64,000 bases of DNA, from NCBI RefSeq assembly GCF_009659535.1, contig NZ_VJZZ01000003.1, forward strand, positions 124,001 to 188,000, in the 5' to 3' direction. A model generated the notes under the pieces. It did no database searches. It worked only from the letters and a program-made list of their open reading frames with translations, and was not told where the DNA came from. The DNA is from Aggregicoccus sp. 17bor-14. GTDB lineage: Bacteria > Myxococcota > Myxococcia > Myxococcales > Myxococcaceae. Positions 28,629 to 35,558 of the stretch are shown here, piece after piece. Position 1 is the first letter of the stretch, and each line of letters starts with the position of its first letter. The translations under genes were made by a program, and so were the position numbers.

Positions 28629-28644
28629 TGACAGGGGGATGTCA
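28629..28644. promoter_or_regulatory. Conserved upstream dyad of microprotein A
   Basis: TGACAGGGGGATGTCA (TGACA-N6-TGTCA) lies 60 bases upstream of the microprotein A start on the minus strand. Equivalent sites precede copies B and C. On the minus strand it reads TGTCACG, the same heptamer as the -35 of the adjacent epimerase promoter. Confidence 0.5.
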
Positions 28645-28679
28645 GGTTTGTGCGCGGAGCGCGGCGCCAGGAGTGCACC

Positions 28680-28706
28680 TGTCACGCTGCGGCCGGTCGC
28701 CTCGTC
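28680..28706 (+). promoter_or_regulatory. ECF41-type promoter of the epimerase gene
   Basis: TGTCACG at 28680-28686 and CGTC at 28703-28706 are separated by exactly 16 bases. The published ECF41 consensus is TGTCACA-N16-CGTC. The predicted transcript start near 28713 leaves about 49 bases to ATG 28762. The matching ECF41 sigma factor is encoded convergently next to the epimerase. Confidence 0.75.
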
Positions 28707-28761
28707 TCGTGCGTGAAGGGTGCCGGAAGGGCCGGCACCGCACCTCGGGAGGAGCGAGCAC

Positions 28762-29745
28762 ATGCGGGTCTTCGTCACGGGCGCCACGGGCGTCATCGGT
28801 CGGCGGGTGGTTCCCCAGCTCGTCGCGGCAGGAGTGGACGTCACGGCGGTGGGGCGCACCGCCGAGAAGCGGGCGCAGCTGGAGCGGCTGGGCGCGCGCA
28901 GCGTGGCGGTGGACCTCTTCGACCGCGACGCGCTGCGCCACGCGCTCGCCGGGCACCAGGCGGTGGTGAACCTGGCCACGCACATCCCGGCCCCCGGGGC
29001 GCGCATGCTCCTGCCCAGCGCGTGGCGGGAGAATGACCGCGTGCGGCGCCTGGGCTCAGCGGCCCTGGTGGATGCCGCGCTCGCGGCGGGCGTGGAGCGC
29101 TTCGTCCAGGAGTCCTTCGCGCCCCTCTACGAGGACGGGGGCGAGGCGTGGATCGACGAGCAGTGGCCGATGCGCCCCGTCCGCTACAACCGCTCGGTGC
29201 TCGACGCCGAGGCCTCGGCCGAGCGCTTCACCCGGGCGGGCGGCATTGGAGTGGTGCTGCGCTTTGCCGCCTTCTACGGCCCGGACGCCCTGCACGTGCC
29301 CAGCACGCTGGACGTGCTCCGCCGCGGCTGGATGCCCCTGCCGGGACGGCGCGAGGCCTTCCTCGCCACCGTGTCGCACGACGATGCGGCGAGCGCCGTG
29401 GTCGCGGCGCTGCGCGCGCCTGCTGGGCGCTACAACGTCGTGGACAGCGAGCCCCTGCGCCGCGGCGAGTGGGCCGCGCTGCTCTCGGAGACGCTCGGCG
29501 TGCCACCCCCGCGCTTCCTGCCGGCGTGGACCTCGCGCCTGGGCGGCTCACTGATGGAGCTGCTGTCGCGCTCGCAGCGGATGTCCAACCGGAAGCTACG
29601 CGAGGCGACCGGGTGGACGCCCCGCTACGCGAGCGCACGCGAGAGCTGGCAGGCCCTGGTCACTCTAGTGACTGCAGGCGCAGCTTCTCCGGATTCACCA
29701 CGTTTCGCAGGGCGTGGATCTGCGCTCCATCCGTCTCGATCGTGA
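28762..29745 (+). CDS. NAD(P)-dependent epimerase/dehydratase-type SDR, ECF41-associated
   Basis: 327 aa. The Rossmann motif G7-A-T-G10-V-I-G13 is in VFVTGATGVIGRRVV. The extended-SDR catalytic position is Y142 in RYNRSVLDAE; the usual YxxxK lysine reads Val146, so catalysis may be altered. TVSHDDAASAVVAALRAP is the typical substrate-domain region. Epimerases are one of the three gene types (carboxymuconolactone decarboxylase, oxidoreductase, epimerase) that accompany ECF41 sigma factors. GGGAGGAG sits 7 bases before ATG 28762, and the gene has an ECF41-type promoter. Its 3' end overlaps the sigma gene by 86 bases in convergent orientation. Confidence 0.87.
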   Translation: MRVFVTGATGVIGRRVVPQLVAAGVDVTAVGRTAEKRAQLERLGARSVAVDLFDRDALRHALAGHQAVVNLATHIPAPGARMLLPSAWRENDRVRRLGSAALVDAALAAGVERFVQESFAPLYEDGGEAWIDEQWPMRPVRYNRSVLDAEASAERFTRAGGIGVVLRFAAFYGPDALHVPSTLDVLRRGWMPLPGRREAFLATVSHDDAASAVVAALRAPAGRYNVVDSEPLRRGEWAALLSETLGVPPPRFLPAWTSRLGGSLMELLSRSQRMSNRKLREATGWTPRYASARESWQALVTLVTAGAASPDSPRFAGRGSALHPSRS

Positions 29746-30514
29746 TGACGAACTCCGCGGTGCCGCCCACCCTGCCCACGATGGCGGGCCAGCCGTTGAC
29801 CTCCTCCGTCCCTACGGTGAGGCCCGTGGGGGCGGGGAACTTCTGGCGCAGGCCCACCAGGAAACGGGCGATGGCGGCGGCACCGTGCACGGGCTTGCTC
29901 GCTGCGCCGCGCACCTTGCCGTTGCTGTCTGCCCAGAGCGTGGCGTCCTTCGTCAGCGCGGCCTCGACTGCCTCCACGTCGCCCTTCCACACCGCCTGGA
30001 AGAAGGCCTCGAGCATGCGCTGGTGCTCCTCGCGCGAGGGCGCGAAGCGCGGCCGCCCCTCCTGCACGCGCGCGCGGGCCCGGTGCACCAGCTGGCGCAC
30101 GGCGGCCTCGTCCTTGTCGAGGATGCGCGCAATCTCCGAGTGGCGGTAGTCGAACACCTCGTGCAGGAGGTAGGCGGCGCGCTCCACCGGGCCGAGGCTC
30201 TCGAGCAGCACCAGGAAGGCGAGCGAGATGGCGCCGGAGTCCACGGGCTCGCGCGTGAGCACGGGCTCCGGCAGCCACGGCCCCACGTACTGCTCTCGCC
30301 TCGCACGCGCCGACTTGAGCTGGTCCATGCACAGCCGGCTGACCACGGTGGTGAGCCAGCCCTCGCTGGACTCCACGGTGGACGGGTCCACCGTGCTCCA
30401 GCGCAGCCAGGCCTCCTGCAGCACGTCCTCCGCCTCGGCCTTGGAGCCGAGCATCCGGTACGCGAGCGAGAGGAGCTTGCTGCGGTGCGCGACGAACTCG
30501 TCCTGCGTCTGCAT
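29660..30514 (-). CDS. ECF41-group RNA polymerase sigma factor with C-terminal SnoaL-like domain
   Basis: 284 aa. Sigma region 2 (about 5-75, AYRMLGSKAEAEDVLQEAWLRW) and region 4 (about 95-155) are followed by a fused SnoaL/NTF2-like domain (about 165-284). The three ECF41 signatures are present: WLPEP at 80-84, DSNGK at 196-200 (consensus DGGGK) and NPEKL at 274-278 (consensus NPDKL). In ECF41 proteins the C-terminal domain controls sigma activity instead of an anti-sigma factor. Start ATG 30514 has GGGAGG upstream. Its predicted target is the convergent epimerase. It lies 32 bases downstream of microprotein B on the same strand and may share its transcript. Confidence 0.93.
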   Translation of the reverse strand: MQTQDEFVAHRSKLLSLAYRMLGSKAEAEDVLQEAWLRWSTVDPSTVESSEGWLTTVVSRLCMDQLKSARARREQYVGPWLPEPVLTREPVDSGAISLAFLVLLESLGPVERAAYLLHEVFDYRHSEIARILDKDEAAVRQLVHRARARVQEGRPRFAPSREEHQRMLEAFFQAVWKGDVEAVEAALTKDATLWADSNGKVRGAASKPVHGAAAIARFLVGLRQKFPAPTGLTVGTEEVNGWPAIVGRVGGTAEFVITIETDGAQIHALRNVVNPEKLRLQSLE

Positions 30515-30546
30515 CTCGTGCCTCCCTGGCCCCGGGGGCCAGGACA

Positions 30547-30726
30547 CTAGACGAGCGCGGGCGTTTGCACGTGACAGTCCGCCCCTGCAGCCCCCCTCCG
30601 GGGGCCGCGTCCCGCGGGGGAATCCTCTGGCGCCACCTCCCGGTCGTCGTTCGCCACGCTCTGCGAGTCCGGGACGCCGTGGCGAGGGGCAGGGGACGGC
30701 AGCAACAGCAAGAGGAGCAGGTCCAT
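30547..30726 (-). CDS. Leu-rich microprotein of the MDLL...ANDD family, copy B
   Basis: 59 aa. It begins MDLLLLLLLPSPAPRHG. Seven consecutive leucines (3-9) are followed by a Pro/basic segment and then V24-A25-N26-D27-D28, at the same residue positions as in copy A. The start context GGAGAACCCGATGGACCTGCTC (shown as two pieces, GGAGAACCCG and ATGGACCTGCTC) is identical to copy A. It ends 32 bases upstream of the ECF41 sigma start on the same strand. A degenerate form of the conserved dyad (TGACG-N6-TGTCC) lies 57 bases upstream of its start. A short membrane-associated peptide co-expressed with the sigma factor is a reasonable inference. Confidence 0.6.
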   Translation of the reverse strand: MDLLLLLLLPSPAPRHGVPDSQSVANDDREVAPEDSPAGRGPRRGAAGADCHVQTPALV

Positions 30727-30782
30727 CGGGTTCTCCGGGAATGAGTCGTCCATTCGGCACCCGCGGATCTAGGGCTGCACCG

Positions 30783-30798
30783 TGACGCGGGGATGTCC
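30783..30798. promoter_or_regulatory. Conserved upstream dyad of microprotein B
   Basis: TGACGCGGGGATGTCC, the degenerate counterpart of the copy A and C dyads (TGACA-N6-TGTCA). It is 61 bases upstream of the microprotein B start measured to the outer half-site, against 60 for copy A. The rest of the 220-base gap to the acetyltransferase gene shows nothing recognisable. Confidence 0.4.
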
Positions 30799-30946
30799 GG
30801 ACGGTGAAGAAGTGTTGCGGCGGCCCGCACGGTGCCGGTGCCGGTTGCACGCCTACCCCGCACCCGGCCGGCAGGCGCTCCCGAAGTCCATGCGTACCTT
30901 GCCTCGTGGCGGCGGACGCGGCGGCCACACCGCACGGGGAGCACGC

Positions 30947-31504
30947 ATGAAGAGCGAGCGCCAGAAGATGCTCGACGGGGAGCTCTACGACCCGATGGAC
31001 GCGGAGCTGGTCGCGGGGCGCGTGCGTGCGCGCGACCTCTGCCAGGCGCTCAACGCCACCCGCGAGGCGCAGGCGGAGGAACGGCGGCGCATCCTGCGGG
31101 AGCTCTTCGGCCGGGGTGGCGACTCCGTGTGGATGCAGCCGCCCTTCTTCTGCGACTACGGCACGAACATCGAGCTGGGAGAGCGCGTCTTCTTCAACTT
31201 CAACTGCGTCGTGCTGGACGTGTGCCGCGTCAGCATCGGTGACTTCACGCTCTTCGGGCCCGCGGTGCAGATCCTCACGCCCATGCACCCGCTCGACGCC
31301 GAGCTGCGCCGCAAGCAGGAGTACGGCAAGCCGGTCACCATCGGCTCGGACGTGTGGGTGGGCGGCGGCGCCCTCATCCTGCCGGGCGTGCGCATCGGCT
31401 CGCGCGCCGTCATCGGCGCGGGCAGCGTGGTGACGCGCGACATCCCGGACGGGGTCTTCGCCGCAGGCAATCCGTGCCGCGTCGTGCGCGAGATCACGGA
31501 GTAG
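30947..31504 (+). CDS. Sugar O-acetyltransferase (maltose/galactoside acetyltransferase type)
   Basis: 185 aa, the expected length. The N-terminal Mac domain has KMLDGELYDPMDAEL. The left-handed beta-helix hexapeptide repeats follow (GTNIELGERVFFNFNCVVLDV, here in two pieces: GTNIELGERVFFNF and NCVVLDV). The catalytic region is LTPMHPLDAELR, and the end is GAGSVVTRDIPDGVFAAGNPC. These trimeric enzymes transfer acetyl from acetyl-CoA to sugar hydroxyls in the cytoplasm. ATG 30947 has GGGGAG upstream. It converges on the CysQ-type gene with 6 bases between the stops. Confidence 0.93.
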   Translation: MKSERQKMLDGELYDPMDAELVAGRVRARDLCQALNATREAQAEERRRILRELFGRGGDSVWMQPPFFCDYGTNIELGERVFFNFNCVVLDVCRVSIGDFTLFGPAVQILTPMHPLDAELRRKQEYGKPVTIGSDVWVGGGALILPGVRIGSRAVIGAGSVVTRDIPDGVFAAGNPCRVVREITE

Positions 31505-31510
31505 CTGCGC

Positions 31511-32338
31511 TCAGCGCTTCGCGAGTCCGGGCGCGAGCGCGGAGACGCGCGGCAGCACCGCGGCGTGCGCCCACGGCGTGCCCGCGAGCAGGCCGCGCAG
31601 GTTCTGCAGCTCGCTGCCGTCGTAGGAGTACGGCTTCCCGGCGAGGTCCGTGAACACGCCACCCGCCGCGCGCAGCAGGGCCTCCGGCGCACACGCGTCC
31701 CAGCGGTAGCTCTGGGGGCTCGTGTGCACGTAGATGTCCGCCTCGCCCTCGGCGATGAGGCCCGCCTTGAGGCCCACCGAGCCGCTCTCGCGCACCGCCC
31801 CCACGCCCAGCTGCTCGCGCAGGACGGGAGAGGAGACCGTGCGGTGCGAGCGCGAGACGACGAGCCGCGGCGCGCCCTCACCGGTGTCCTGCACGCGCAG
31901 GAGCTTCCGCGCACCCTCCGCCTCGAGCCAGCAGCCCTCGCCGACGACGCCCGCGTAGAGCCGGTCGCCCACCGGCCGGTACACCACGCCGAGGCGCGCC
32001 TCTCCGTCCACCGCGAGCCCCACGTGCACCGCGAACTCGCCGTTGCGCCGCACGAACTCGCGGGTGCCGTCCATCGGGTCCACGTACCAGCAGCGCGAGA
32101 AGCGGCGCGCGTCCGAGGTGTCCTTCGTCTCCTCGGCCACCACGCCGTCTCCGGGGAAGTGGTGGCGCAGGCGCTCGAGCAGCAGCGCGTTCGCGCGGTG
32201 GTCCGCCTCCGTCACCGGCCCCTGCCCTCCCGCCTTGTCCACCACGGCGAAGTCGGTCGCGTACACCTCCAGCAGCAGCGCGCCCGCCTGGCGCGCGAGC
32301 AGGGAGGCCGTCTGGAGCTCGGTGTCGAGGGAGGCCAT
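31511..32338 (-). CDS. cysQ: 3'(2'),5'-bisphosphate nucleotidase / inositol monophosphatase family
   Basis: 275 aa. Family motifs are VVAEETKD (metal-binding Glu-Glu), DPMDGTREF (DPxDGT) and WDACAPEALLRAAGG. These place it in the Li+-sensitive Mg-dependent phosphatase family; the DPMDGTREF sequence favours CysQ-type activity on PAP in sulfate assimilation rather than inositol phosphate. No signal peptide is present. The start is ATG 32338, divergent from the CinA-C gene across 85 bases. Confidence 0.88.
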   Translation of the reverse strand: MASLDTELQTASLLARQAGALLLEVYATDFAVVDKAGGQGPVTEADHRANALLLERLRHHFPGDGVVAEETKDTSDARRFSRCWYVDPMDGTREFVRRNGEFAVHVGLAVDGEARLGVVYRPVGDRLYAGVVGEGCWLEAEGARKLLRVQDTGEGAPRLVVSRSHRTVSSPVLREQLGVGAVRESGSVGLKAGLIAEGEADIYVHTSPQSYRWDACAPEALLRAAGGVFTDLAGKPYSYDGSELQNLRGLLAGTPWAHAAVLPRVSALAPGLAKR

Positions 32339-32423
32339 GGCTGGGCTCTCTTATGCACCTCGCCCCCGGACCTGTCACCCCGCATCCCGCGGCGCTGGCA
32401 TCCCGCGTCCGCTCCGCGTCACG

Positions 32424-32930
32424 ATGCTCGGCATGGGTGAGCAGGAGACGCTGGAGCAGAGGGCGGCGCGGGTCATCGCGGGGCTGCGGGCCCGTGGGCT
32501 GCGCGTGGCGCTGGTGGAGGCGAGCACCGGCGGGCTCACGGCCGCGAGCCTCGCTGCCGTGCCGGGCGCGTCCGCGGTGCTCGAGCGCGCGCTGGTGCCC
32601 TACTCCAACGCCGCGAAGGAGGAGCTGCTCGGCGTGCCGACCCAGCTCTTCATCGACCACGGCGCGGTGAGCGCGGAGGTGGCGCGCGCGATGGCAGAGG
32701 GATTGCTCGCCCGGTGTCCCGCGGACGTGGTGCTCGCGGAGACCGGCATCGCCGGGCCCGGCGGAGGGACGGCGCAGAAGCCCGTGGGGCTCACGTTCCT
32801 CGCGCTCGTGCACCGTGGCGTGGGCACGCGGGTGGAGCGGTTCCAGTTCGAGGGCGAGCGCCGTGAGGTGCAACGTTCGACGGCGCTCGCGGGGCTCGGC
32901 TTGTTGGAGGCCGTGGGGGGCGCGGGGTAG
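32424..32930 (+). CDS. CinA C-terminal domain protein (nicotinamide-nucleotide amidase, PncC-like)
   Basis: 168 aa, a stand-alone CinA-C. Motifs are VALVEASTGGLTAASLAAVPGAS (quoted in two parts: VALVEASTGG, LTAASLAAVPGAS), ALVPYSNAAKEELLGV, and AETGIAGPGGGTAQKPVGLTF, split likewise as AETGIAGPGGGTAQ and KPVGLTF. Typical PncC deamidates NMN to NaMN in the pyridine nucleotide cycle. In this protein the usual TAESCTGG reads VEASTGG. ATG 32424 or ATG 32433 (both in frame) may start translation; neither has a clear ribosome site. A repeat copy follows 10 bases after the stop. Confidence 0.87.
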   Translation: MLGMGEQETLEQRAARVIAGLRARGLRVALVEASTGGLTAASLAAVPGASAVLERALVPYSNAAKEELLGVPTQLFIDHGAVSAEVARAMAEGLLARCPADVVLAETGIAGPGGGTAQKPVGLTFLALVHRGVGTRVERFQFEGERREVQRSTALAGLGLLEAVGGAG

Positions 32931-32940
32931 GAACCCGGCA

Positions 32941-32976
32941 CCCTCACCCCGACCCTCTCCCAGCGGGAGAGGGAGG
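32941..32976 (-). repeat. Palindromic intergenic repeat, copy 5 (inverted orientation)
   Basis: CCCTCACCCC-GACCCTCTCCC-AGCGGGAGAGGG, the reverse complement arrangement of the other copies. It lies between the convergent CinA-C and YggL genes. Confidence 0.75.
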
Positions 32977-32985
32977 AAACGGTGG

Positions 32986-33312
32986 TTACTGGGGCTGGGC
33001 GTGCCAGGCGTCGACGAGCGGGCCCACCTTGGGGCTCGCAATCGCCGCGTCTCCGGCGAGCAGGGCCTGCACGCGCTCGCGGTGCTGCTCCGTCGCGCTG
33101 CCGCGGTGATCGAGCGTGACGAAGCCGTCGAGCCCCGCCGCGCTCGTCCCGCCTCCGAAGGCGAGCCCCTCGCGGGCGACCGCGTCCACGAAGCGCTCGA
33201 GGAAGGCATCGCGCCCCGCCGCGTCCACGCCCCCGCGGAACTGCGCCCCCACCTCGAAGCCCAGCTCGCGGAACTCCCCCAGGTACAGCTTCTTGCGAAT
33301 GCGCTTTTTCAT
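32986..33312 (-). CDS. yggL: YggL family (DUF469) protein
   Basis: 108 aa. The N-terminus MKKRIRKKLYLGEFRELGFE, with the central GRDAFLERFVDAV and GLDGFVTLD, matches the DUF469/YggL family. E. coli YggL binds the large ribosomal subunit. ATG 33312 is the conserved start; a GTG three codons upstream is in frame. It lies on the same strand as panE, 40 bases downstream of that gene's stop, and could belong to the panE-citrate synthase transcript. Confidence 0.85.
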   Translation of the reverse strand: MKKRIRKKLYLGEFRELGFEVGAQFRGGVDAAGRDAFLERFVDAVAREGLAFGGGTSAAGLDGFVTLDHRGSATEQHRERVQALLAGDAAIASPKVGPLVDAWHAQPQ

Positions 33313-33352
33313 GGCGCGCACCTATACCCGGCCGCGCTCGGCGCGCAATGGT

Positions 33353-34294
33353 TCAGGTGTCGCCCGCCGCAGCGCGCGCTGCCCGCTCGCGCGGAAGCAG
33401 CTCGGCGTAGAGCGCGCCGCACACGGGCGTGGGCACGCCCGACTGCGCGCCGAGCCGCACCACCGCCCCCATCCACTCCTCGAGCTCCGACGGACGCCCC
33501 GCCACGATGTCCCGGTGCAGCGAAGCCGTGGCCTCGGGCGGAAGCGAGTCCAGCCGCGCCATCGCCGTGCCCACCACGTCCTCCGGCAGGCGCACCCCGC
33601 GCGCCCGGGCGAGCTGGGCGATCTCCGTCATGGCGCCTTCGAGCTGCGCGCGGGTGCGGGGGTCGCTGCGCATGCCGCCCGCAGGCTTGCCCGCCGCCGC
33701 GCCCACCGCACCGTAGGGCCCGACGAAGAGCAGCTTGCTCCAGAGCGCCGCCTCGAAGTCCTCGGGCAGGAGCGCGCTGATGCCCGCGCGCTCGAAGAGC
33801 TTCTGCAGCGCGGCGAGGCGCGAGGCCTGCGCGGGCTGCAGTGCGCCGAGGGTCACGCTGAGCGGCCGCGCCGACCACCGCACGACACCGGGGGCCTCGA
33901 GGTAGCTCAGCATGTGGCACAGGCCGCCGGCCACCGGGCCCGGACCGAGCGCCGCCGCGAGGTGCGCCGCGGCCTCCACGCCGTTCTGCAGTGGCACCAC
34001 CAGCGTGTCCGGGCCGAGCACGGGCTTCAGGCGCGGCGCCATCGCGGGCAGCTGCCAGGTCTTGAGCGCGACGAGCACGTAGTCCACCGTGCCGAGCTGC
34101 TCCGGCGATTCTGCTGCCCTGAGCGGTCCGGTGCGCTGCTCTCCCGCGTCACCGCGCAGCACCAGGCCCTCGGACTTCAGGGCCGCGAGGTTCTTGCCTC
34201 GCACCACGAAGGACACCTGCTCTCCGGCGAGGGACAGGAGGCCTCCGAGAAGGCCTCCCACCCCGCCCGCACCGACGATGAGGAAGCGCGCCAT
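33353..34294 (-). CDS. panE: 2-dehydropantoate 2-reductase
   Basis: 313 aa. The NADP motif is G8-A-G10-G-V-G13 in FLIVGAGGVGGLLGG. Family features are VALKTWQLPAM, VVPLQNGVEAAAHLA, KLLFVGPYGAVGA and LHRDIVAGRPSELEEWMGAVV; the last contains the family's catalytic and cofactor-proximal Asp/Glu region. It reduces ketopantoate to pantoate for CoA synthesis. AAGGAGG lies 3-9 bases before ATG 34294. It begins 17 bases after the citrate synthase stop, so the two share an operon; a link between CoA supply and citrate synthesis is plausible. Confidence 0.9.
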   Translation of the reverse strand: MARFLIVGAGGVGGLLGGLLSLAGEQVSFVVRGKNLAALKSEGLVLRGDAGEQRTGPLRAAESPEQLGTVDYVLVALKTWQLPAMAPRLKPVLGPDTLVVPLQNGVEAAAHLAAALGPGPVAGGLCHMLSYLEAPGVVRWSARPLSVTLGALQPAQASRLAALQKLFERAGISALLPEDFEAALWSKLLFVGPYGAVGAAAGKPAGGMRSDPRTRAQLEGAMTEIAQLARARGVRLPEDVVGTAMARLDSLPPEATASLHRDIVAGRPSELEEWMGAVVRLGAQSGVPTPVCGALYAELLPRERAARAAAGDT

Positions 34295-34311
34295 GGGCCT
34301 CCTTCTATCTC

Positions 34312-35388
34312 TTACGAGGGACGCGCGCCCACGTAGCGAGAAGCAGGACGGATGAGGCGGGCGAGGGCCCGCTGCTCCTGCACGTGTGCGTACCAGCCCG
34401 CCACGCGGCCCACCGCGAAGGTGGGGGTGAAGAGCGTGCGCGGCAGCCCCACCGTGTCCAGGAGGACGGCGGTGTAGAACTCCACGTTCGCGTGCAGCGA
34501 GCGGTTCGGATAGCGCGTGCGCAGCACGCCCTCCGCCGCGCGCTCCACCGCCCGCGCGAGCGCGACCCGGCCCGTGGTCACTCCCGCGCGCTCGAGCCGC
34601 TCCACCTGCGCCTCCAGCACCGCGGCCCGCGGATCGCGCACCCGGTACACCCGATGCCCCATGCCCATGATGCGCCGCCCCGCGGCGAGCTCGCCCTCGA
34701 GCCAGCTCTGCGCGCGCGAGGGCTCCCCGATGGCATCCAGCATGTCCAGCACCGGCCCGGGCGCCCCGCCGTGCAGCGGGCCCTTGAGCGCGCCCACCGC
34801 GGCGGTGATGGAGGACACCGCGTCCGAGCCGGTGCTCGCCACCAGCCGCGCCGCGAAGGTGGAGGCATTCATCCCATGGTCCGCCACCGTCACCAGGTAC
34901 GCGTCCAGCGCCTGCGCGAGCGCCTCGGGCGGCCGCTCCCCCGTCACCATCCGCAGGTAGTCCTCTGCGTGGCCGAGCGAGGCCTCGGGCGCTACTGGCG
35001 CGAGCCCGCGCTGCACCCGCGCCCACGCCGCCGCGAACACCGCCACGGCTGCCGTGAGCTGCTCGGCCTCGCCTGCGTCGGGGCGCAGCGGGAGCTGCGC
35101 GATGCAGGCGCGCAGTGCGTCCATCCCGTCCGGCATCGCGAGCGCCCCCGAGAGTGCGGGCACCTGCGAGAAGGCGGCCACCCGGGCCGCGCCGAGCTGC
35201 GCAGGGGCGAGCTTCCCGGTCCACAGGAGCCCGCTCACCTCCTCGAAGCGCCGGCGCCCGGCGAGCGCCTCGATGTCGTGCCCCGCCACGATGAGCTGAC
35301 CGCGCTCGCCGTCCACCTCGCTCAGCACCGTCTCGGCCACCACCACGCCCTCCAGCCCACTCGCCACTGCATCCCGTCTCGCTTCCAT
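34312..35388 (-). CDS. Citrate synthase family protein
   Basis: 358 aa, shorter than GltA and like the archaeal/Bacillus-type enzymes. It has GPLHGGAPGPVLDML (first catalytic His) and GMGHRVYRVRDPRA (second His). The third catalytic position is NVEFYTAV, where the usual Asp in NVDFYSG is Glu. The C-terminus FAVGRVAGWYAHVQEQ and RPASRYVGA retain substrate-binding arginines. It should condense an acyl-CoA with oxaloacetate, if the Glu is functional. ATG 35388 is divergent from an HTH-containing paralogue across a 170-base region with repeated operator-like sites; panE follows. Confidence 0.88.
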   Translation of the reverse strand: MEARRDAVASGLEGVVVAETVLSEVDGERGQLIVAGHDIEALAGRRRFEEVSGLLWTGKLAPAQLGAARVAAFSQVPALSGALAMPDGMDALRACIAQLPLRPDAGEAEQLTAAVAVFAAAWARVQRGLAPVAPEASLGHAEDYLRMVTGERPPEALAQALDAYLVTVADHGMNASTFAARLVASTGSDAVSSITAAVGALKGPLHGGAPGPVLDMLDAIGEPSRAQSWLEGELAAGRRIMGMGHRVYRVRDPRAAVLEAQVERLERAGVTTGRVALARAVERAAEGVLRTRYPNRSLHANVEFYTAVLLDTVGLPRTLFTPTFAVGRVAGWYAHVQEQRALARLIRPASRYVGARPS

Positions 35389-35442
35389 CGTCGTCCTCCC
35401 TCACCAGGTCCTGCGCCTGTGTCTAACGGGAGGCCCTGCTCC

Positions 35443-35537
35443 ATCAACGTTGATTCGACAATCCACCTACGCGGCCTGATACACCCTCCGTGCAGAGTGA
35501 GCGCACTGGTCCGCGCAAGGTTGATTCGACAATCCAC
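35443..35537. promoter_or_regulatory. Direct-repeat operator candidates between the citrate synthase genes
   Basis: GTTGATTCGACAATCCAC occurs twice without mismatch, at 35449-35466 and 35520-35537, 71 bases apart. Each contains the small dyad GATT-N4-AATC. The first copy overlaps a perfect 12-bp palindrome, ATCAACGTTGAT, at 35443-35454. The adjacent HTH-citrate synthase is the obvious candidate binder. Confidence 0.65.
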
Positions 35538-35558
35538 GTTGGCCGCCGGAGGCACGCC

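Noticed and set aside
30547-30726. Leu-rich microprotein as a leucine attenuation leader
   Set aside because: Leu codons are mixed and no leucine biosynthesis genes or attenuator hairpins follow; the ANDD block is conserved at protein level.
28629-30798. ECF41 promoters directly ahead of microproteins A and B
   Set aside because: TGTCACG (A) and CGTCACG (B) are present, but no CGTC occurs at N16; in A the nearest CGTC is about 21 bases away. Kept only as a shared dyad.
32353-32423. TGTCACC at 32373 as an ECF41 promoter of the CinA-C gene
   Set aside because: At N16 the sequence is TGGC, not CGTC.
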